Shown: positions 11,290 to 22,468, numbered from the stretch's first letter. The stretch is DNA of 39,332 bases from an uncultured beta proteobacterium (GCA_903932425.1 CAIZGG010000149.1:1-39332); one strand, 5' to 3'. Notes: generated by a model from the letters alone, not told the origin. Translations and numbers: made by a program.

Positions 11290-11583
11290 CTAACCAACCT
11301 TGTCGGAAATCCAGCCAAGGTCGTTAGGTTGGCTCAAGCCGGCCTCTTCAGAGGGTGATGGTTCGGGGCTGGTGCAAACTGTGCGGGCTAACTGCGCAGC
11401 ATTACGCACCCCCATCTTATGAAAAATGCGCGCCCGATGTGCTTCAACTGTGCGCATTGAGATGCCCAATTCGCTTGCAATTAACTTGTTAGACTTGCCC
11501 TCGGCGACAGGATGAATGACATCACGCTCGCGCGCAGTCAGCACTTTCCAGCCAGCGCCTGCTCTGTTCTCTGAATATTTCAT
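11290..11583 (-). CDS. Short LuxR/GerE-type helix-turn-helix protein without a receiver domain
   Basis: 97 aa; WKVLTARERDVIHPVAEGKSNKLIASELGISMRTVEAHRARIFHKMGVRNAAQLARTV matches the LuxR C-terminal HTH; no room for a receiver domain; GGAGG ribosome-binding site next to the ATG. Confidence 0.8.
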   Translation of the reverse strand: MKYSENRAGAGWKVLTARERDVIHPVAEGKSNKLIASELGISMRTVEAHRARIFHKMGVRNAAQLARTVCTSPEPSPSEEAGLSQPNDLGWISDKVG

Positions 11584-11639
11584 ACCGCCTCCGTGTCAAC
11601 ACGAAGCGCAGTCTGTCACGGCAGCTTTGCCGCGAATAG

Positions 11640-11655
11640 CTGTCAAATCTGACAG
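11640..11655. promoter_or_regulatory. Candidate operator upstream of the orphan LuxR HTH gene
   Basis: CTGTCA-AATC-TGACAG perfect inverted repeat, plus an additional CTGTCA at 11613-11618, upstream of the start at 11583. Confidence 0.35.
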
Positions 11656-11686
11656 GCGGATTAACCCTAAGGTGCCACAACAGGGC

Positions 11687-13440
<1,754 letters not shown>

Positions 13441-13445
13441 ACAAA

Positions 13446-13634
13446 CTAACTATTTTGATACACATAAGGGGTCTGCCGTACCCGCGCTTGCTTAAACCCC
13501 TCTGCAAGTTCGGGGTCTTGCGGCTTATCCCACAAGCGTGCACGCCCATCGCGCTGACGTTGTTCGACATCTGCGTGTGCGGCCTTGTAAGCCTGAAGAA
13601 ATTGAGTAATTTCTGAAGTGTAGTTCTCAGCCAT
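13446..13634 (-). CDS. DUF3460 family protein
   Basis: 62 aa; MAENYTSEITQFLQAYKAAHADVEQRQRDGRARLWDKPQDPELAEGFKQARVRQTPYVYQNS, typical small protein next to scpA in Burkholderiales. Confidence 0.8.
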   Translation of the reverse strand: MAENYTSEITQFLQAYKAAHADVEQRQRDGRARLWDKPQDPELAEGFKQARVRQTPYVYQNS

Positions 13635-13723
13635 GGCGTTTTTTAAATAATTAGACTAGTGCTTAGTGTACTGTAGAGCCTGCCCCTTGATGATTAGTGC
13701 TCTGACCCCCTAAGATTGCCGCG

Positions 13724-15178
13724 ATGTCGACTGCTCCATCTGGGCCTAACGGCTCACAACCTGCTTCAACTCCCCCCGTACATACGGCTAAACCCGAGCG
13801 GATGTTGCCCTTTATCGTCGGCTGTGCACTGCTCATGCAGATGCTTGACTCGACAGTCGTGACAACGGCCTTACCCACCATGGCGGCGGATTTGGGCTCC
13901 GACCCAGTCCGGCTGAACATTGCGATCACTTCGTATCTGCTTGCTGTTGCGGTCTTTGTACCTATTAGCGGTTGGGCTGCCGATCGCTACGGGGCCAGGC
14001 GTGTCTTTATTGCCGCCATCGCACTGTTTACTCTCAGCTCGCTGACCTGCGCCCTGTCAACCTCTCTCTCTCAACTTGTCTTATCCCGCATTGTTCAAGG
14101 GATTGGGGGGGCCATGATGGTGCCGGTTGGGCGAATTATCCTGTTACGCACAATTCCCAAACACGAACTACTCAAGGCCATGGCTTTTTTGTCGATGCCC
14201 GCCTTGATCGGGCCGATGGCCGGCCCGCCACTGGGCGGATTTTTAGTGACCTACGCCTCGTGGCATTGGATTTTTTTAATTAACCTCCCAATCGGTCTTT
14301 TGGGAATTTGGATGATTTTGCGTTTTGTACGCGAATTACCTAGCGATCACCAAGCCCATCCTCTGGACTGGGTAGGCTTTTTTCTCAGTGCCTTGTGCAT
14401 GGCAACCTTAGTCGGTGGCTTCGAATCTTTAGGCCAAGGCGGACCGCCGATTTGGGTCTCTGCGGGGCTCATCACGACGGGCCTGCTGTCAGGGGCGCTG
14501 TATTACTGGCACTCGCAGCGTCACTCAGATCCAATTTTAGATTTGTCTTTATTAAAGATTCATACCTTTAGAGTGTCGACGATTGCCGGCAACCTTTGCC
14601 GCTTCGGCATCGGTGCTGTTCCATACCTGTTAGCCTTAATGCTACAGATCGGCTTTGGACTTAGCGCGCTCTCAGCGGGTTTCATCACCTTCGCCGGCGC
14701 GGTCGGAGCGATGGCAATGAAAATTGCGGCGCCGCGCATCCTTGATCGCTGGGGCTATCGGCGTGTGCTGTCCGTCAATGCGGTTTTCACCGGAGCGAGC
14801 CTCGCGAGTTGCGCCTTTTTTACAGCCTCAACGCCCGCCGTTCTCATGATTGGCGTCTTGCTATTAGGTGGTTTTTTTAGATCGTTGCAGTTCACTGCGA
14901 TTAATACCCTGGCCTACGCGGATATCTCTCAGACCAGCATGAGTCGCGCAAGCAGCTTTGCCGCCATGGGACAACAACTGGGAGTGAGTCTGGGGGTGGG
15001 CGTCGCGGCAGAAACGCTGCACCTGAGTATGCTTTGGCGAGGCTCGAGCGAACTGATCGCTGCTGACGTTGTGGTTGGCTTTTTAGTCATTGGCGTGCTC
15101 TGCGCCTTGCCAAGTTTTTCTTTTTGGCAGTTGCCACCTCAGGCGGGCGAAAGTTTGCGACAAAATCGACCGGGTTAG
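13724..15178 (+). CDS. MFS transporter, DHA2 family-like drug exporter
   Basis: 484 aa polytopic protein; MLDSTVVTTALPTMAADLG, GWAADRYGARRVF, RIVQGIGGAMMVPVGR motifs of the DHA2 family. Confidence 0.88.
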   Translation: MSTAPSGPNGSQPASTPPVHTAKPERMLPFIVGCALLMQMLDSTVVTTALPTMAADLGSDPVRLNIAITSYLLAVAVFVPISGWAADRYGARRVFIAAIALFTLSSLTCALSTSLSQLVLSRIVQGIGGAMMVPVGRIILLRTIPKHELLKAMAFLSMPALIGPMAGPPLGGFLVTYASWHWIFLINLPIGLLGIWMILRFVRELPSDHQAHPLDWVGFFLSALCMATLVGGFESLGQGGPPIWVSAGLITTGLLSGALYYWHSQRHSDPILDLSLLKIHTFRVSTIAGNLCRFGIGAVPYLLALMLQIGFGLSALSAGFITFAGAVGAMAMKIAAPRILDRWGYRRVLSVNAVFTGASLASCAFFTASTPAVLMIGVLLLGGFFRSLQFTAINTLAYADISQTSMSRASSFAAMGQQLGVSLGVGVAAETLHLSMLWRGSSELIAADVVVGFLVIGVLCALPSFSFWQLPPQAGESLRQNRPG

Positions 15179-15204
15179 TTTATGACACCTAAAAACTTGA
15201 CCCG
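15171..15204. terminator. Possible bidirectional terminator hairpin between convergent MFS and Bug-type genes
   Basis: CGGGT-t-AGTTT ... AAACT-tg-ACCCG inverted repeat (by eye), overlapping the MFS stop codon and upstream of the Bug gene 3' end. Confidence 0.4.
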
Positions 15205-15214
15205 CCCTTGATCG

Positions 15215-16288
15215 TTAATTCGTCGCGCCCGAAAGCTTCACCAACTCTTGGTACTTAGCGCGCTCGGTTGCGACAAACTCAGTTAATTGCAAAACAGACA
15301 TCGGCGTGGTTTCAGAACCCATTATTTTCAAGCGCTCTTTAACATCGAGCTCAGCAAGCGCCGCCATATAAGCTATATGCAGCTTTTCGACCACGGCCGC
15401 GGGTGTCCCAGCCGTTGTGAACACACCAAACCAAGTACCAATATCAAACGGCGCAATGCCAGCGTCTTGCATCGTCGATAATTCTGGCAACAAGCCCGAG
15501 CGCGCCTGGGTAGTCACCGCCAGCGCCTTCACTTTTTGCTCGCGAATCAAATTTGCCGCCGCAGCAAGATTATCGAACATCAGGGCTGACTGCCCCGACA
15601 GCAAAGCCAATTGCGCAGGCGCAGCACCTTGGTAGGGAATGTGCACCATCTCAACCTTCGCACGCGCGCTTAACAAGGCCCCCGCCAAATGCCCTGCGCT
15701 GCCCGCCCCGCCTGAACCATAATTCAGTTGGCCTGGATGTGCGCGCGCATACCCAATCAGATCCTGCACTGTTTGAATATTATTTTTCAACGCGAAATCA
15801 AGATTAACCAACAACACGTTTGGCACAGCGGCCACCAAAGCAACCGGCGCAAAATCCTTCACCGAGTCGTAGGGAATCGAAGCAAAGAGCCAAGGGTTAA
15901 TAGCATGTGTGGCCACCGCCCCCATCACCAAAGAATACCCGTCAGGCTGTGCTTTTGCGATCAGATCAGCACCAATATTGCCACCGGCACCAGGCTTGTT
16001 TTCAACCACCACCGGTTGGCCCAGACTTGTTTTTACTTTTTCTGCCAAAACGCGAGCCATCACATCAAGCGGGCCACCCGGCGGATAGGGGACGATAAAG
16101 CGCAACGGCTTAGTCGGAAAATTCACAGAGGCTGCGTCAGTCGCCGTCGTTCGACCTTGTGCTCGAGGCTCAGTCACGAACAAGCCAAGTCCAAATACGA
16201 GCAAAGCCGCGACAAGTAGTCTTGCCGTGCGCCACTTACTCATTAAATCTTGCGGCCTGATTGGCACTGCCAAGCTTAAGTTCACCAT
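15215..16288 (-). CDS. Tripartite tricarboxylate transporter (Bug/TctC family) substrate-binding protein
   Basis: 357 aa; NFPTKPLRFIVPYPPGGPLDVMARVLAEKVKTSLGQPVVVENKPGAGGNIGADLIAKAQPDGYSLVMG is the Bug family signature. A start at 16243 (MSKWRTARLLVAALLV) is also plausible. Confidence 0.93.
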   Translation of the reverse strand: MVNLSLAVPIRPQDLMSKWRTARLLVAALLVFGLGLFVTEPRAQGRTTATDAASVNFPTKPLRFIVPYPPGGPLDVMARVLAEKVKTSLGQPVVVENKPGAGGNIGADLIAKAQPDGYSLVMGAVATHAINPWLFASIPYDSVKDFAPVALVAAVPNVLLVNLDFALKNNIQTVQDLIGYARAHPGQLNYGSGGAGSAGHLAGALLSARAKVEMVHIPYQGAAPAQLALLSGQSALMFDNLAAAANLIREQKVKALAVTTQARSGLLPELSTMQDAGIAPFDIGTWFGVFTTAGTPAAVVEKLHIAYMAALAELDVKERLKIMGSETTPMSVLQLTEFVATERAKYQELVKLSGATN

Positions 16289-16360
16289 CGTTATCTCGCA
16301 GCTTAGGCATTATTGAATTGAAGACCGCGGCCTCAGCGCGCGGACTTAAACAGCGAACGC

Positions 16361-17101
16361 TCAATGAATAATTTGACTCAAAAATAGTTTGGTTCGCTCG
16401 TTTTGCGGATGATCAAAGAAGGCATCAGGCGTGTTTTGCTCAATGATTTCGCCTCGATCCATAAAAATCACACGATCAGCCACCTTGCGGGCGAAGCCCA
16501 TCTCATGCGTGACCACAAGCATGGTCATGCCGGTATCCTCAGCCAGGTTAACCATCACATCAAGCACTTCTTTCACCATTTCAGGATCAAGCGCCGAGGT
16601 CGGCTCGTCAAACAGCATCACTTTTGGATCCATACACAGCGAGCGCGCAATGGCCACACGCTGCTGCTGTCCACCAGACAATTGCCCCGGAAACTTGCTC
16701 GCTTGCTCAGCGATACGCACTCGCTCAAGGTACTTCATCGCACGCGCCTCGGCCTCGGCCTTGGGTGTTTTTAATACCCAGATTGGTCCAAGTGTCAGAT
16801 TTTGAAGCACGGTCAAATGCGGGAACAAGTTGAAATGCTGAAACACCATGCCAACATCACGACGAATCGCCTCGACATGACGAATATCGTTGGTGATCTC
16901 GGTACCCTCAACCACAATCTGCCCTTGCTGGTGCTCTTCAAGCCGATTGATGCAACGAATCAGTGTCGATTTACCTGAACCCGAGGGGCCGCAGATCACA
17001 ATGCGCTCGCCTGGCGCAACCTCTAAATTAATGTTGCGCAACACGTGAAACTTACCGTACCACTTGTTGACTTCTTGCATGCGAATGATGGCATCTGCCA
17101 T
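16361..17101 (-). CDS. aapP: Polar/general amino acid ABC transporter ATP-binding protein (AapP-like)
   Basis: 246 aa; Walker [19 protein letters not shown], signature [15 protein letters not shown], Walker [15 protein letters not shown]. Confidence 0.88.
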   Translation of the reverse strand: MADAIIRMQEVNKWYGKFHVLRNINLEVAPGERIVICGPSGSGKSTLIRCINRLEEHQQGQIVVEGTEITNDIRHVEAIRRDVGMVFQHFNLFPHLTVLQNLTLGPIWVLKTPKAEAEARAMKYLERVRIAEQASKFPGQLSGGQQQRVAIARSLCMDPKVMLFDEPTSALDPEMVKEVLDVMVNLAEDTGMTMLVVTHEMGFARKVADRVIFMDRGEIIEQNTPDAFFDHPQNERTKLFLSQIIH

Positions 17102-17148
17102 ACACGATCTCCGAGAATAGGGCGCGCCTGATATCTAAAAACAAACCT

Positions 17149-18252
17149 CTAACGCTGATGCTCTGTCGCCAGACGCTTTTCAAGGGACTGACTGTATTTA
17201 GACATCGAATAGCAAAATACAAAATAAATTGCCGAAATAAAAACATAGATCTCAATGCTGAAGCCACGCCAAGTTTGATCAACGAGTGCAGCCTTAGCTG
17301 CCTGAGTCAGGTCAAAAATGCCAATCACGACCACCAGCGAAGTATCCTTAAAGAGGGCAATAAACAGACCGACCAAGGGAGGGATGACGATCTTGAGCGC
17401 CTGAGGCAACACAATCAAACGCGTCTGCTGCCAGTAGGTCAGGCCCAAGGAATCGCCGCCCTCGTACTGACCTTTGGGGATGGCCTGTAGCCCGCCGCGA
17501 ATGGTCTCGGCCATATAGGCTGCGGCAAATAAAATGATCGCCACCTGTGCACGCAACAACTTATCGATGGTGAGGCCCTCGGGCAAAAAGAGTGGCAACA
17601 TCACAGCCGACATGAACAATAAACTGATCAACGGGACGCCGCGGATCAGTTCGATATACACAACACAAATGGTTTTAATGGCGGGCATTTTTGAACGGCG
17701 ACCTAAGGCCAACACAATGCCGAGCGGAAACGCAAAAGCAATGCCGAAGGTTGAAAGCATGAGCGTAAGCGGCAAGCCACCCCAACGACTGTTTTCAACG
17801 TAGGTCAGGCCAAACACCCCACCCCACATCAATACTGCAGCGCCAGCAAGCGCAAGCGTCCAAAACATCAAGAGCGAGCGGTTCCAGAATCTGCGCACAC
17901 CGCTGAGTAAAACGACACCGACAAGCAACAACGTTGCCAATAAAGGCCGCCACTGTTCTTCATAGGGGTAGACCCCAAACAAAATCAGGCGATGCTTTTC
18001 AACAATAACTGACCAACAGGCGCCGGTTACTTTGCGACACTCTTGCGCGCTTGAAGCCGTTACCGTCGAGTTCAGCAAAAACCAATCAACCATCGCCGGC
18101 ACGGTCGCCAACAACAACCAAAGTGTCAGCAGCGTCAACAGGGTATTAAGTGGCGATGAAAACAACTGGGTTCGCAACCAATGCAAAATTGACGCGCGCG
18201 ACCACACGCTCGGTGCAGCGGCCTGATTCACAACGTTGGGGGCGACACTCAT
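17149..18252 (-). CDS. aapM: General L-amino acid ABC transporter permease (AapM-like)
   Basis: 367 aa; polar amino acid permease C-terminal EAA region (MAETIRGGLQAIPKGQYEGGDSLGLTYWQQTRLIVLPQALKIVIPPLVGLFIALFKDTSLV). Confidence 0.88.
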   Translation of the reverse strand: MSVAPNVVNQAAAPSVWSRASILHWLRTQLFSSPLNTLLTLLTLWLLLATVPAMVDWFLLNSTVTASSAQECRKVTGACWSVIVEKHRLILFGVYPYEEQWRPLLATLLLVGVVLLSGVRRFWNRSLLMFWTLALAGAAVLMWGGVFGLTYVENSRWGGLPLTLMLSTFGIAFAFPLGIVLALGRRSKMPAIKTICVVYIELIRGVPLISLLFMSAVMLPLFLPEGLTIDKLLRAQVAIILFAAAYMAETIRGGLQAIPKGQYEGGDSLGLTYWQQTRLIVLPQALKIVIPPLVGLFIALFKDTSLVVVIGIFDLTQAAKAALVDQTWRGFSIEIYVFISAIYFVFCYSMSKYSQSLEKRLATEHQR

Positions 18253-18254
18253 CT

Positions 18255-19445
18255 TTATCTTTCTACCAACGCGATACGTTTGTTATACCAATTCATAAAT
18301 AGTGAAATTGACAGACTAACGGTCAAGTAAGCCGCCATAATCATCAAGATACCCTCGATGGCTTGACCCGTTTGATTGAGCGTGGTGTTGATCACCGACA
18401 CCAAATCAGGATAACCAATTGCCACGGCCAACGAACTATTTTTAGTAATGTTCAAGTACTGACTTGTCATGGGTGGGATGATCACACGTAACGCTTGTGG
18501 CAAGACCACCAAACGGAGGACCAAACTATTTTTAATCCCCAACGCGCCAGCGGCCTCCCATTGACCTCGGCTCACCGACTGGATGCCCGAGCGAACAACT
18601 TCCGCGATAAACGCAGAGGTATAGATCACCAGACCAAACAACAAGGCGGCGAACTCTGGTGACAAGGTCATTCCGCCAGAAAAATTAAACCCTTTCAGCG
18701 TTGGGACATTGAGTGACAAGGGCTCCCCGCTCACCCACCACGCCAGCGCAGGTACCAACAGTAATAAGCCAAGTACCGAGCGCCAGAGCGCAAAAATTTT
18801 GCCCGTTTGTTCTTGACGATGCCGCGCCCATTTGCTTAAGAGAAAAGAAAGCCCAACGGCCAGTAACAAACCCCACAGCAACCAACTTAAACCGTCGCCT
18901 TGAATGGTTGGCATCTGAATACCGCGGTTTGACACGAACACACCCGGTATCGGGTGGTAAGCACGCCGTGGCCCTGGCAAGGTCTCGATAATAATGGCGT
19001 ACCAGAAAAACAACTGCAACAACAAAGGGATGTTGCGCATGACTTCAACGTATACGCTAGACACTTTACGAATCAACCAGTTTTTTGACAACCTGGCGAT
19101 ACCAATGATCGTACCTAAAATCGTTGCAAACAGGATGCCCAGCAACGCCACGCGCAGCGTGTTGAGAACGCCTACGGTGATCGCCCGTTGATAGGTATCT
19201 GCAGGGGTATAACTCACAAGGCTTTCGCCAATGGCAAAGCCCGCTTCGCGCGTCAGGAAACTAAACCCTGTGGTGATATTGCGGACAGATAAATTGTGCA
19301 AGGTGTTATGCACCATGTACCAGCCTATGCCGCCAACCAAGGCGACCGCCAGCACTTGGTACACGATCGCGCGCACCTCTGGATTGCTCCAGGACAAACG
19401 CTTTTTGGGCGCTTGCGCCGCGACAGTCATTTTTGGATTCATCAT
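18255..19445 (-). CDS. aapQ: General L-amino acid ABC transporter permease (AapQ-like)
   Basis: 396 aa; AEVVRSGIQSVSRGQWEAAGALGIKNSLVLRLVVLPQALRVIIPPMTSQYLNITKNSSLAVAIGYPDLV, AapQ-type. Confidence 0.88.
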   Translation of the reverse strand: MMNPKMTVAAQAPKKRLSWSNPEVRAIVYQVLAVALVGGIGWYMVHNTLHNLSVRNITTGFSFLTREAGFAIGESLVSYTPADTYQRAITVGVLNTLRVALLGILFATILGTIIGIARLSKNWLIRKVSSVYVEVMRNIPLLLQLFFWYAIIIETLPGPRRAYHPIPGVFVSNRGIQMPTIQGDGLSWLLWGLLLAVGLSFLLSKWARHRQEQTGKIFALWRSVLGLLLLVPALAWWVSGEPLSLNVPTLKGFNFSGGMTLSPEFAALLFGLVIYTSAFIAEVVRSGIQSVSRGQWEAAGALGIKNSLVLRLVVLPQALRVIIPPMTSQYLNITKNSSLAVAIGYPDLVSVINTTLNQTGQAIEGILMIMAAYLTVSLSISLFMNWYNKRIALVER

Positions 19446-19502
19446 CTGTGTCAGTGCTCGCCAAGGAGCTGCTTGGCGAGCACTGTCAAATCAACAATAG
19501 TC

Positions 19503-20519
19503 TTAACGAATTGGCCAGGCGTACAAGATGCCGCCTTTCGTCCATTGCTGGTTGAGGCCACGCTCAAGCATCAAAGGCGTATTTTTGCCAATGTTGCGCT
19601 CAAAGCTCTCGCCATAATTGCCGACGGCCTTGATAATGTTGTAGGCCCATTTTTCATCCACACCCAAGTTTTTGCCCATACCAGGTGTTACACCGAGGAT
19701 GCGCTGAATATTTGGGTTTGTGCTTTTCAACATCTCATCAACATTGGCTTGCGTCACACCATACTCTTCGGCTTCGACCATTGCGTAAAAGCTCCAGCGC
19801 ACGACGTTGAGCCATTGCTCGTCACCTTGACGAACCAACGGACCGAGAGGCTCTTTCGAGAAGTTTTCTGGCAAGATCACATATTGATCAGGCTTTTCTT
19901 GCGATGAACGCGAAGAGGCCAAACCAGACTTGTCGGTGGTATAGGCATCGCAACGGCCCGACACAAAAGCACCAACCACTTCGTCAAGCTTTTCGATCAC
20001 GACAGGCTTAAACGACAGTTTGTTTGCCCGAAACCAGTCTGCCAGGTTGAGCTCTGTGGTGGTACCAGGCTGTACACAGACCGTTGCACCATCAAGCTCT
20101 TTTGCACTTTTGATGCCACTGTCTTTGCGCACCATAATGCCTTGGCTGTCATAAAAATTGACCGTCACGCCCATCAAGCCCAGCGAGGTGTCACGCGTCA
20201 TGGTTTGAGTGGTGTTACGCACCAACACATCAACTTCGCCTGACTGCAGCGCCGTGAAACGCTGTTGCGCAGTCAGCGGAGTCACTTTGAATTTTGTTGG
20301 GTCGCCGAACATCGTGGCAGCAAAAGCCTTGCACATGTCGATATCCAGACCCGACCATACGCCCTTGCTGTCAGGCGCAGCAAAGCCGACTAAACCCGTG
20401 TTTGTGCCGCACTGCACAAAACCTTTCTTTTTGACGCTATCGAAGGTGGTACCCGCCTGCGCAACGGTGCTAGCTGCGAGAAGCGCTGCGCCGAAGGCAG
20501 CAATTTTAAGAAATTTCAT
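19503..20519 (-). CDS. aapJ: General L-amino acid ABC transporter substrate-binding protein (AapJ-like)
   Basis: Signal peptide MKFLKIAAFGAALLAASTVAQA then TTFDSVKKKGFVQCGTNTGLVGFAAPDSKGVWSGLDIDMCKAFAATMFGD...; ORF track extends to 20570 but MKFLKI at 20519 is the likely start. Confidence 0.9.
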   Translation of the reverse strand: MKFLKIAAFGAALLAASTVAQAGTTFDSVKKKGFVQCGTNTGLVGFAAPDSKGVWSGLDIDMCKAFAATMFGDPTKFKVTPLTAQQRFTALQSGEVDVLVRNTTQTMTRDTSLGLMGVTVNFYDSQGIMVRKDSGIKSAKELDGATVCVQPGTTTELNLADWFRANKLSFKPVVIEKLDEVVGAFVSGRCDAYTTDKSGLASSRSSQEKPDQYVILPENFSKEPLGPLVRQGDEQWLNVVRWSFYAMVEAEEYGVTQANVDEMLKSTNPNIQRILGVTPGMGKNLGVDEKWAYNIIKAVGNYGESFERNIGKNTPLMLERGLNQQWTKGGILYAWPIR

Positions 20520-20699
20520 GGATAAATCTCCGGAAGACAACTGAGAGGAGCGGTGGCCTAGTGAGCGCACTGCGACGACCGATACTTAAGAGCGACAGAT
20601 AGTAGCCGCACACCCAGAGCCAATGTATGGGGGAAATCCCTTGCCGTCAATCCCCAAAGTTCGGGGAGAGTTACTATTAAGGTCTAAAAGCGATAGCCC

Positions 20700-21449
20700 A
20701 TGATCGAATTTCAGCATGTTTTCAAATCGTACGGCCAAGGCCGTCATATTTTGGCTGACCTGACCTTCAAGGTCACGGCCGGAGAATTTGTGTACGTTGC
20801 CGGTCCCTCAGGGGCGGGAAAATCGACCTTACTCAAACTCATCGGGGGCTTAGAGCCACCCAGCCGCGGCTCAATTCAGGTGCATGGGCACCGACTCGAT
20901 CAGTTATCAGCACGAGCCCGTCCATATTTAAGGCGCGCTGTAGGCGTGATACTTCAAGACACGCATCTACTCTACGATCGCAGCGCCATAGACAACGTGT
21001 TACTGCCACTTGCCGTGACCGGCCTTGCCCCTAGTCTGGCTCGGGCGCGGGCCAGAGCCGCGCTTGAAAAAGTTGGACTCTCTTCAAAAGAGAACACGCG
21101 TCCGATTGAGCTCTCAGGCGGGGAGCAACAGCGACTGGCAATCGCCCGCGCGATCGTCAATCGACCGGCAATTTTGATCGCCGACGAGCCCACTGCAAGC
21201 TTGGATATCGACACGGCTCGGCGCATTATGTCGGTATTCAAAGACTTTAACCGTGTCGGAGTCACTACGGTGATTGCCTCGCATGACGACGCCTTAATGG
21301 CTGAGTACGCTACGCGAGCGTTCAAAATCGAGCCAGGCAAGTTTGCTGACTCTGCCGGTCAGCGAGCGCATACTTACGTCAAAGACAATACCCGCAATAA
21401 ATCTCAACAATTGCACGCTGAACAAGACCGAAGCGAGCCGTTGAAATGA
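20700..21449 (+). CDS. ftsE: Cell division ATP-binding protein FtsE
   Basis: 249 aa; MIEFQHVFKSYGQGRHILADLTFKVTAGEFVYVAGPSGAGKSTLLKLIGGLEPPSRGSI, signature ELSGGEQQRLAIARAIVNRPAILIADEPTASLD; 4-bp overlap with ftsX. Confidence 0.9.
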   Translation: MIEFQHVFKSYGQGRHILADLTFKVTAGEFVYVAGPSGAGKSTLLKLIGGLEPPSRGSIQVHGHRLDQLSARARPYLRRAVGVILQDTHLLYDRSAIDNVLLPLAVTGLAPSLARARARAALEKVGLSSKENTRPIELSGGEQQRLAIARAIVNRPAILIADEPTASLDIDTARRIMSVFKDFNRVGVTTVIASHDDALMAEYATRAFKIEPGKFADSAGQRAHTYVKDNTRNKSQQLHAEQDRSEPLK

Positions 21450-22354
21450 AGAGCCTGTTACGCCAGCACCATTACGCTCTCGCAGTGACACTTCGACGAC
21501 TGGCTGCGGCACCTATTTCGTCACTCACAAATTTGCTGGTCATTGCGCTTGCGCTTTCGCTGCCTTTGTTGGGTGCTTCACTCTTAGTTTCAATACAGCC
21601 GGTGGCGCGCCAAGTCTCTGTGACGCCAGAGCTGACGGTGTTTTTAAAGGTTGATGCACCCAGCACCGCGACCGAGCCACTCGCAGCGCGTATTCGAAAA
21701 GAACACACGGATCAGATTGCGGGGGTGCGGATCGTCACAAAAGACCGAGCGCTCACCGAACTGCGTAGCAACCCCGCCTGGGAACAAGCCCTTAAAGTAT
21801 TACCCAGCAATCCGTTGCCAGATGCCATCGTGATCAGCCTCAAGCCAGGCGACCAGCTTGCCGAGCGAGCTGAAAAACTCGCGCAAGTCTGGCGTAAGTG
21901 GCCCGGGGTTGACCTTGTGCAGCTCGATACCGCGTGGGTACAACGCCTTGAGGCGTTATTAAGATTCGGACGAATCGGCCTGCTGCTGCTCGCCTTAAGC
22001 GTTGCGCTTGTTGTTTTGGCAACTGTATTTAACACCGTACGCATGCAGGCCTTATCTCAGCGCGAAGAAATCGGCGTAGCGCGTTTAGTTGGCGCTACCG
22101 AATCTTTTGTACGCAGGCCGTTTTTATATCTGGGTTCGGTCACCTGCAGCCTGGCGGCGCTCATCGCAGTCGGCATTGCACGCCTTGCACTCATTCCGTT
22201 AAACGACGCGCTGGCAAGCTTGGCGCGTAGCTATGACGCTGAATTTGCCTTGTCGTTGCCATCACCGTGGATGCTTGCCATCGCAGTGGTCTCGGTCGCC
22301 GTTTTAGGCGCGTTGTCGGCGCGCTGGTCAGTGCAGCGCAACACCAAGTTTTAA
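21446..22354 (+). CDS. ftsX: Cell division ABC permease FtsX
   Basis: 302 aa; TM-ECD-3TM architecture, VTPELTVFLKVDAP..., QREEIGVARLVGATESFVRRPFLYLGS typical FtsX. Confidence 0.9.
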   Translation: MKSLLRQHHYALAVTLRRLAAAPISSLTNLLVIALALSLPLLGASLLVSIQPVARQVSVTPELTVFLKVDAPSTATEPLAARIRKEHTDQIAGVRIVTKDRALTELRSNPAWEQALKVLPSNPLPDAIVISLKPGDQLAERAEKLAQVWRKWPGVDLVQLDTAWVQRLEALLRFGRIGLLLLALSVALVVLATVFNTVRMQALSQREEIGVARLVGATESFVRRPFLYLGSVTCSLAALIAVGIARLALIPLNDALASLARSYDAEFALSLPSPWMLAIAVVSVAVLGALSARWSVQRNTKF

Positions 22355-22368
22355 CCAAGTGCACGGAA

Positions 22369-22395
22369 ATCCTCCCCATTCAGGGGCAGGAGGAT
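22369..22395. repeat. Hairpin resembling an IS200/IS605-type terminal/omega-RNA-end stem-loop; may instead be a terminator
   Basis: ATCCTCC CCATTCAGGGGCA GGAGGAT: perfect 7-bp arms, embedded in GGAAATCCTCCCCATTCAGGGGCAGGAGGATG, between convergent ftsX and the SDR gene. Confidence 0.35.
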
Positions 22396-22468
22396 GAATA
22401 GCGCGGACACAGCAGGTGCCCTTGTTATTTTCTGACTCAGCCGCACACTGTCTGGAGTAGGCGCCTCA

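Noticed and set aside
19296-19907. 203-aa plus-strand ORF
   Set aside because: Antisense to aapQ/aapJ; no domain features.
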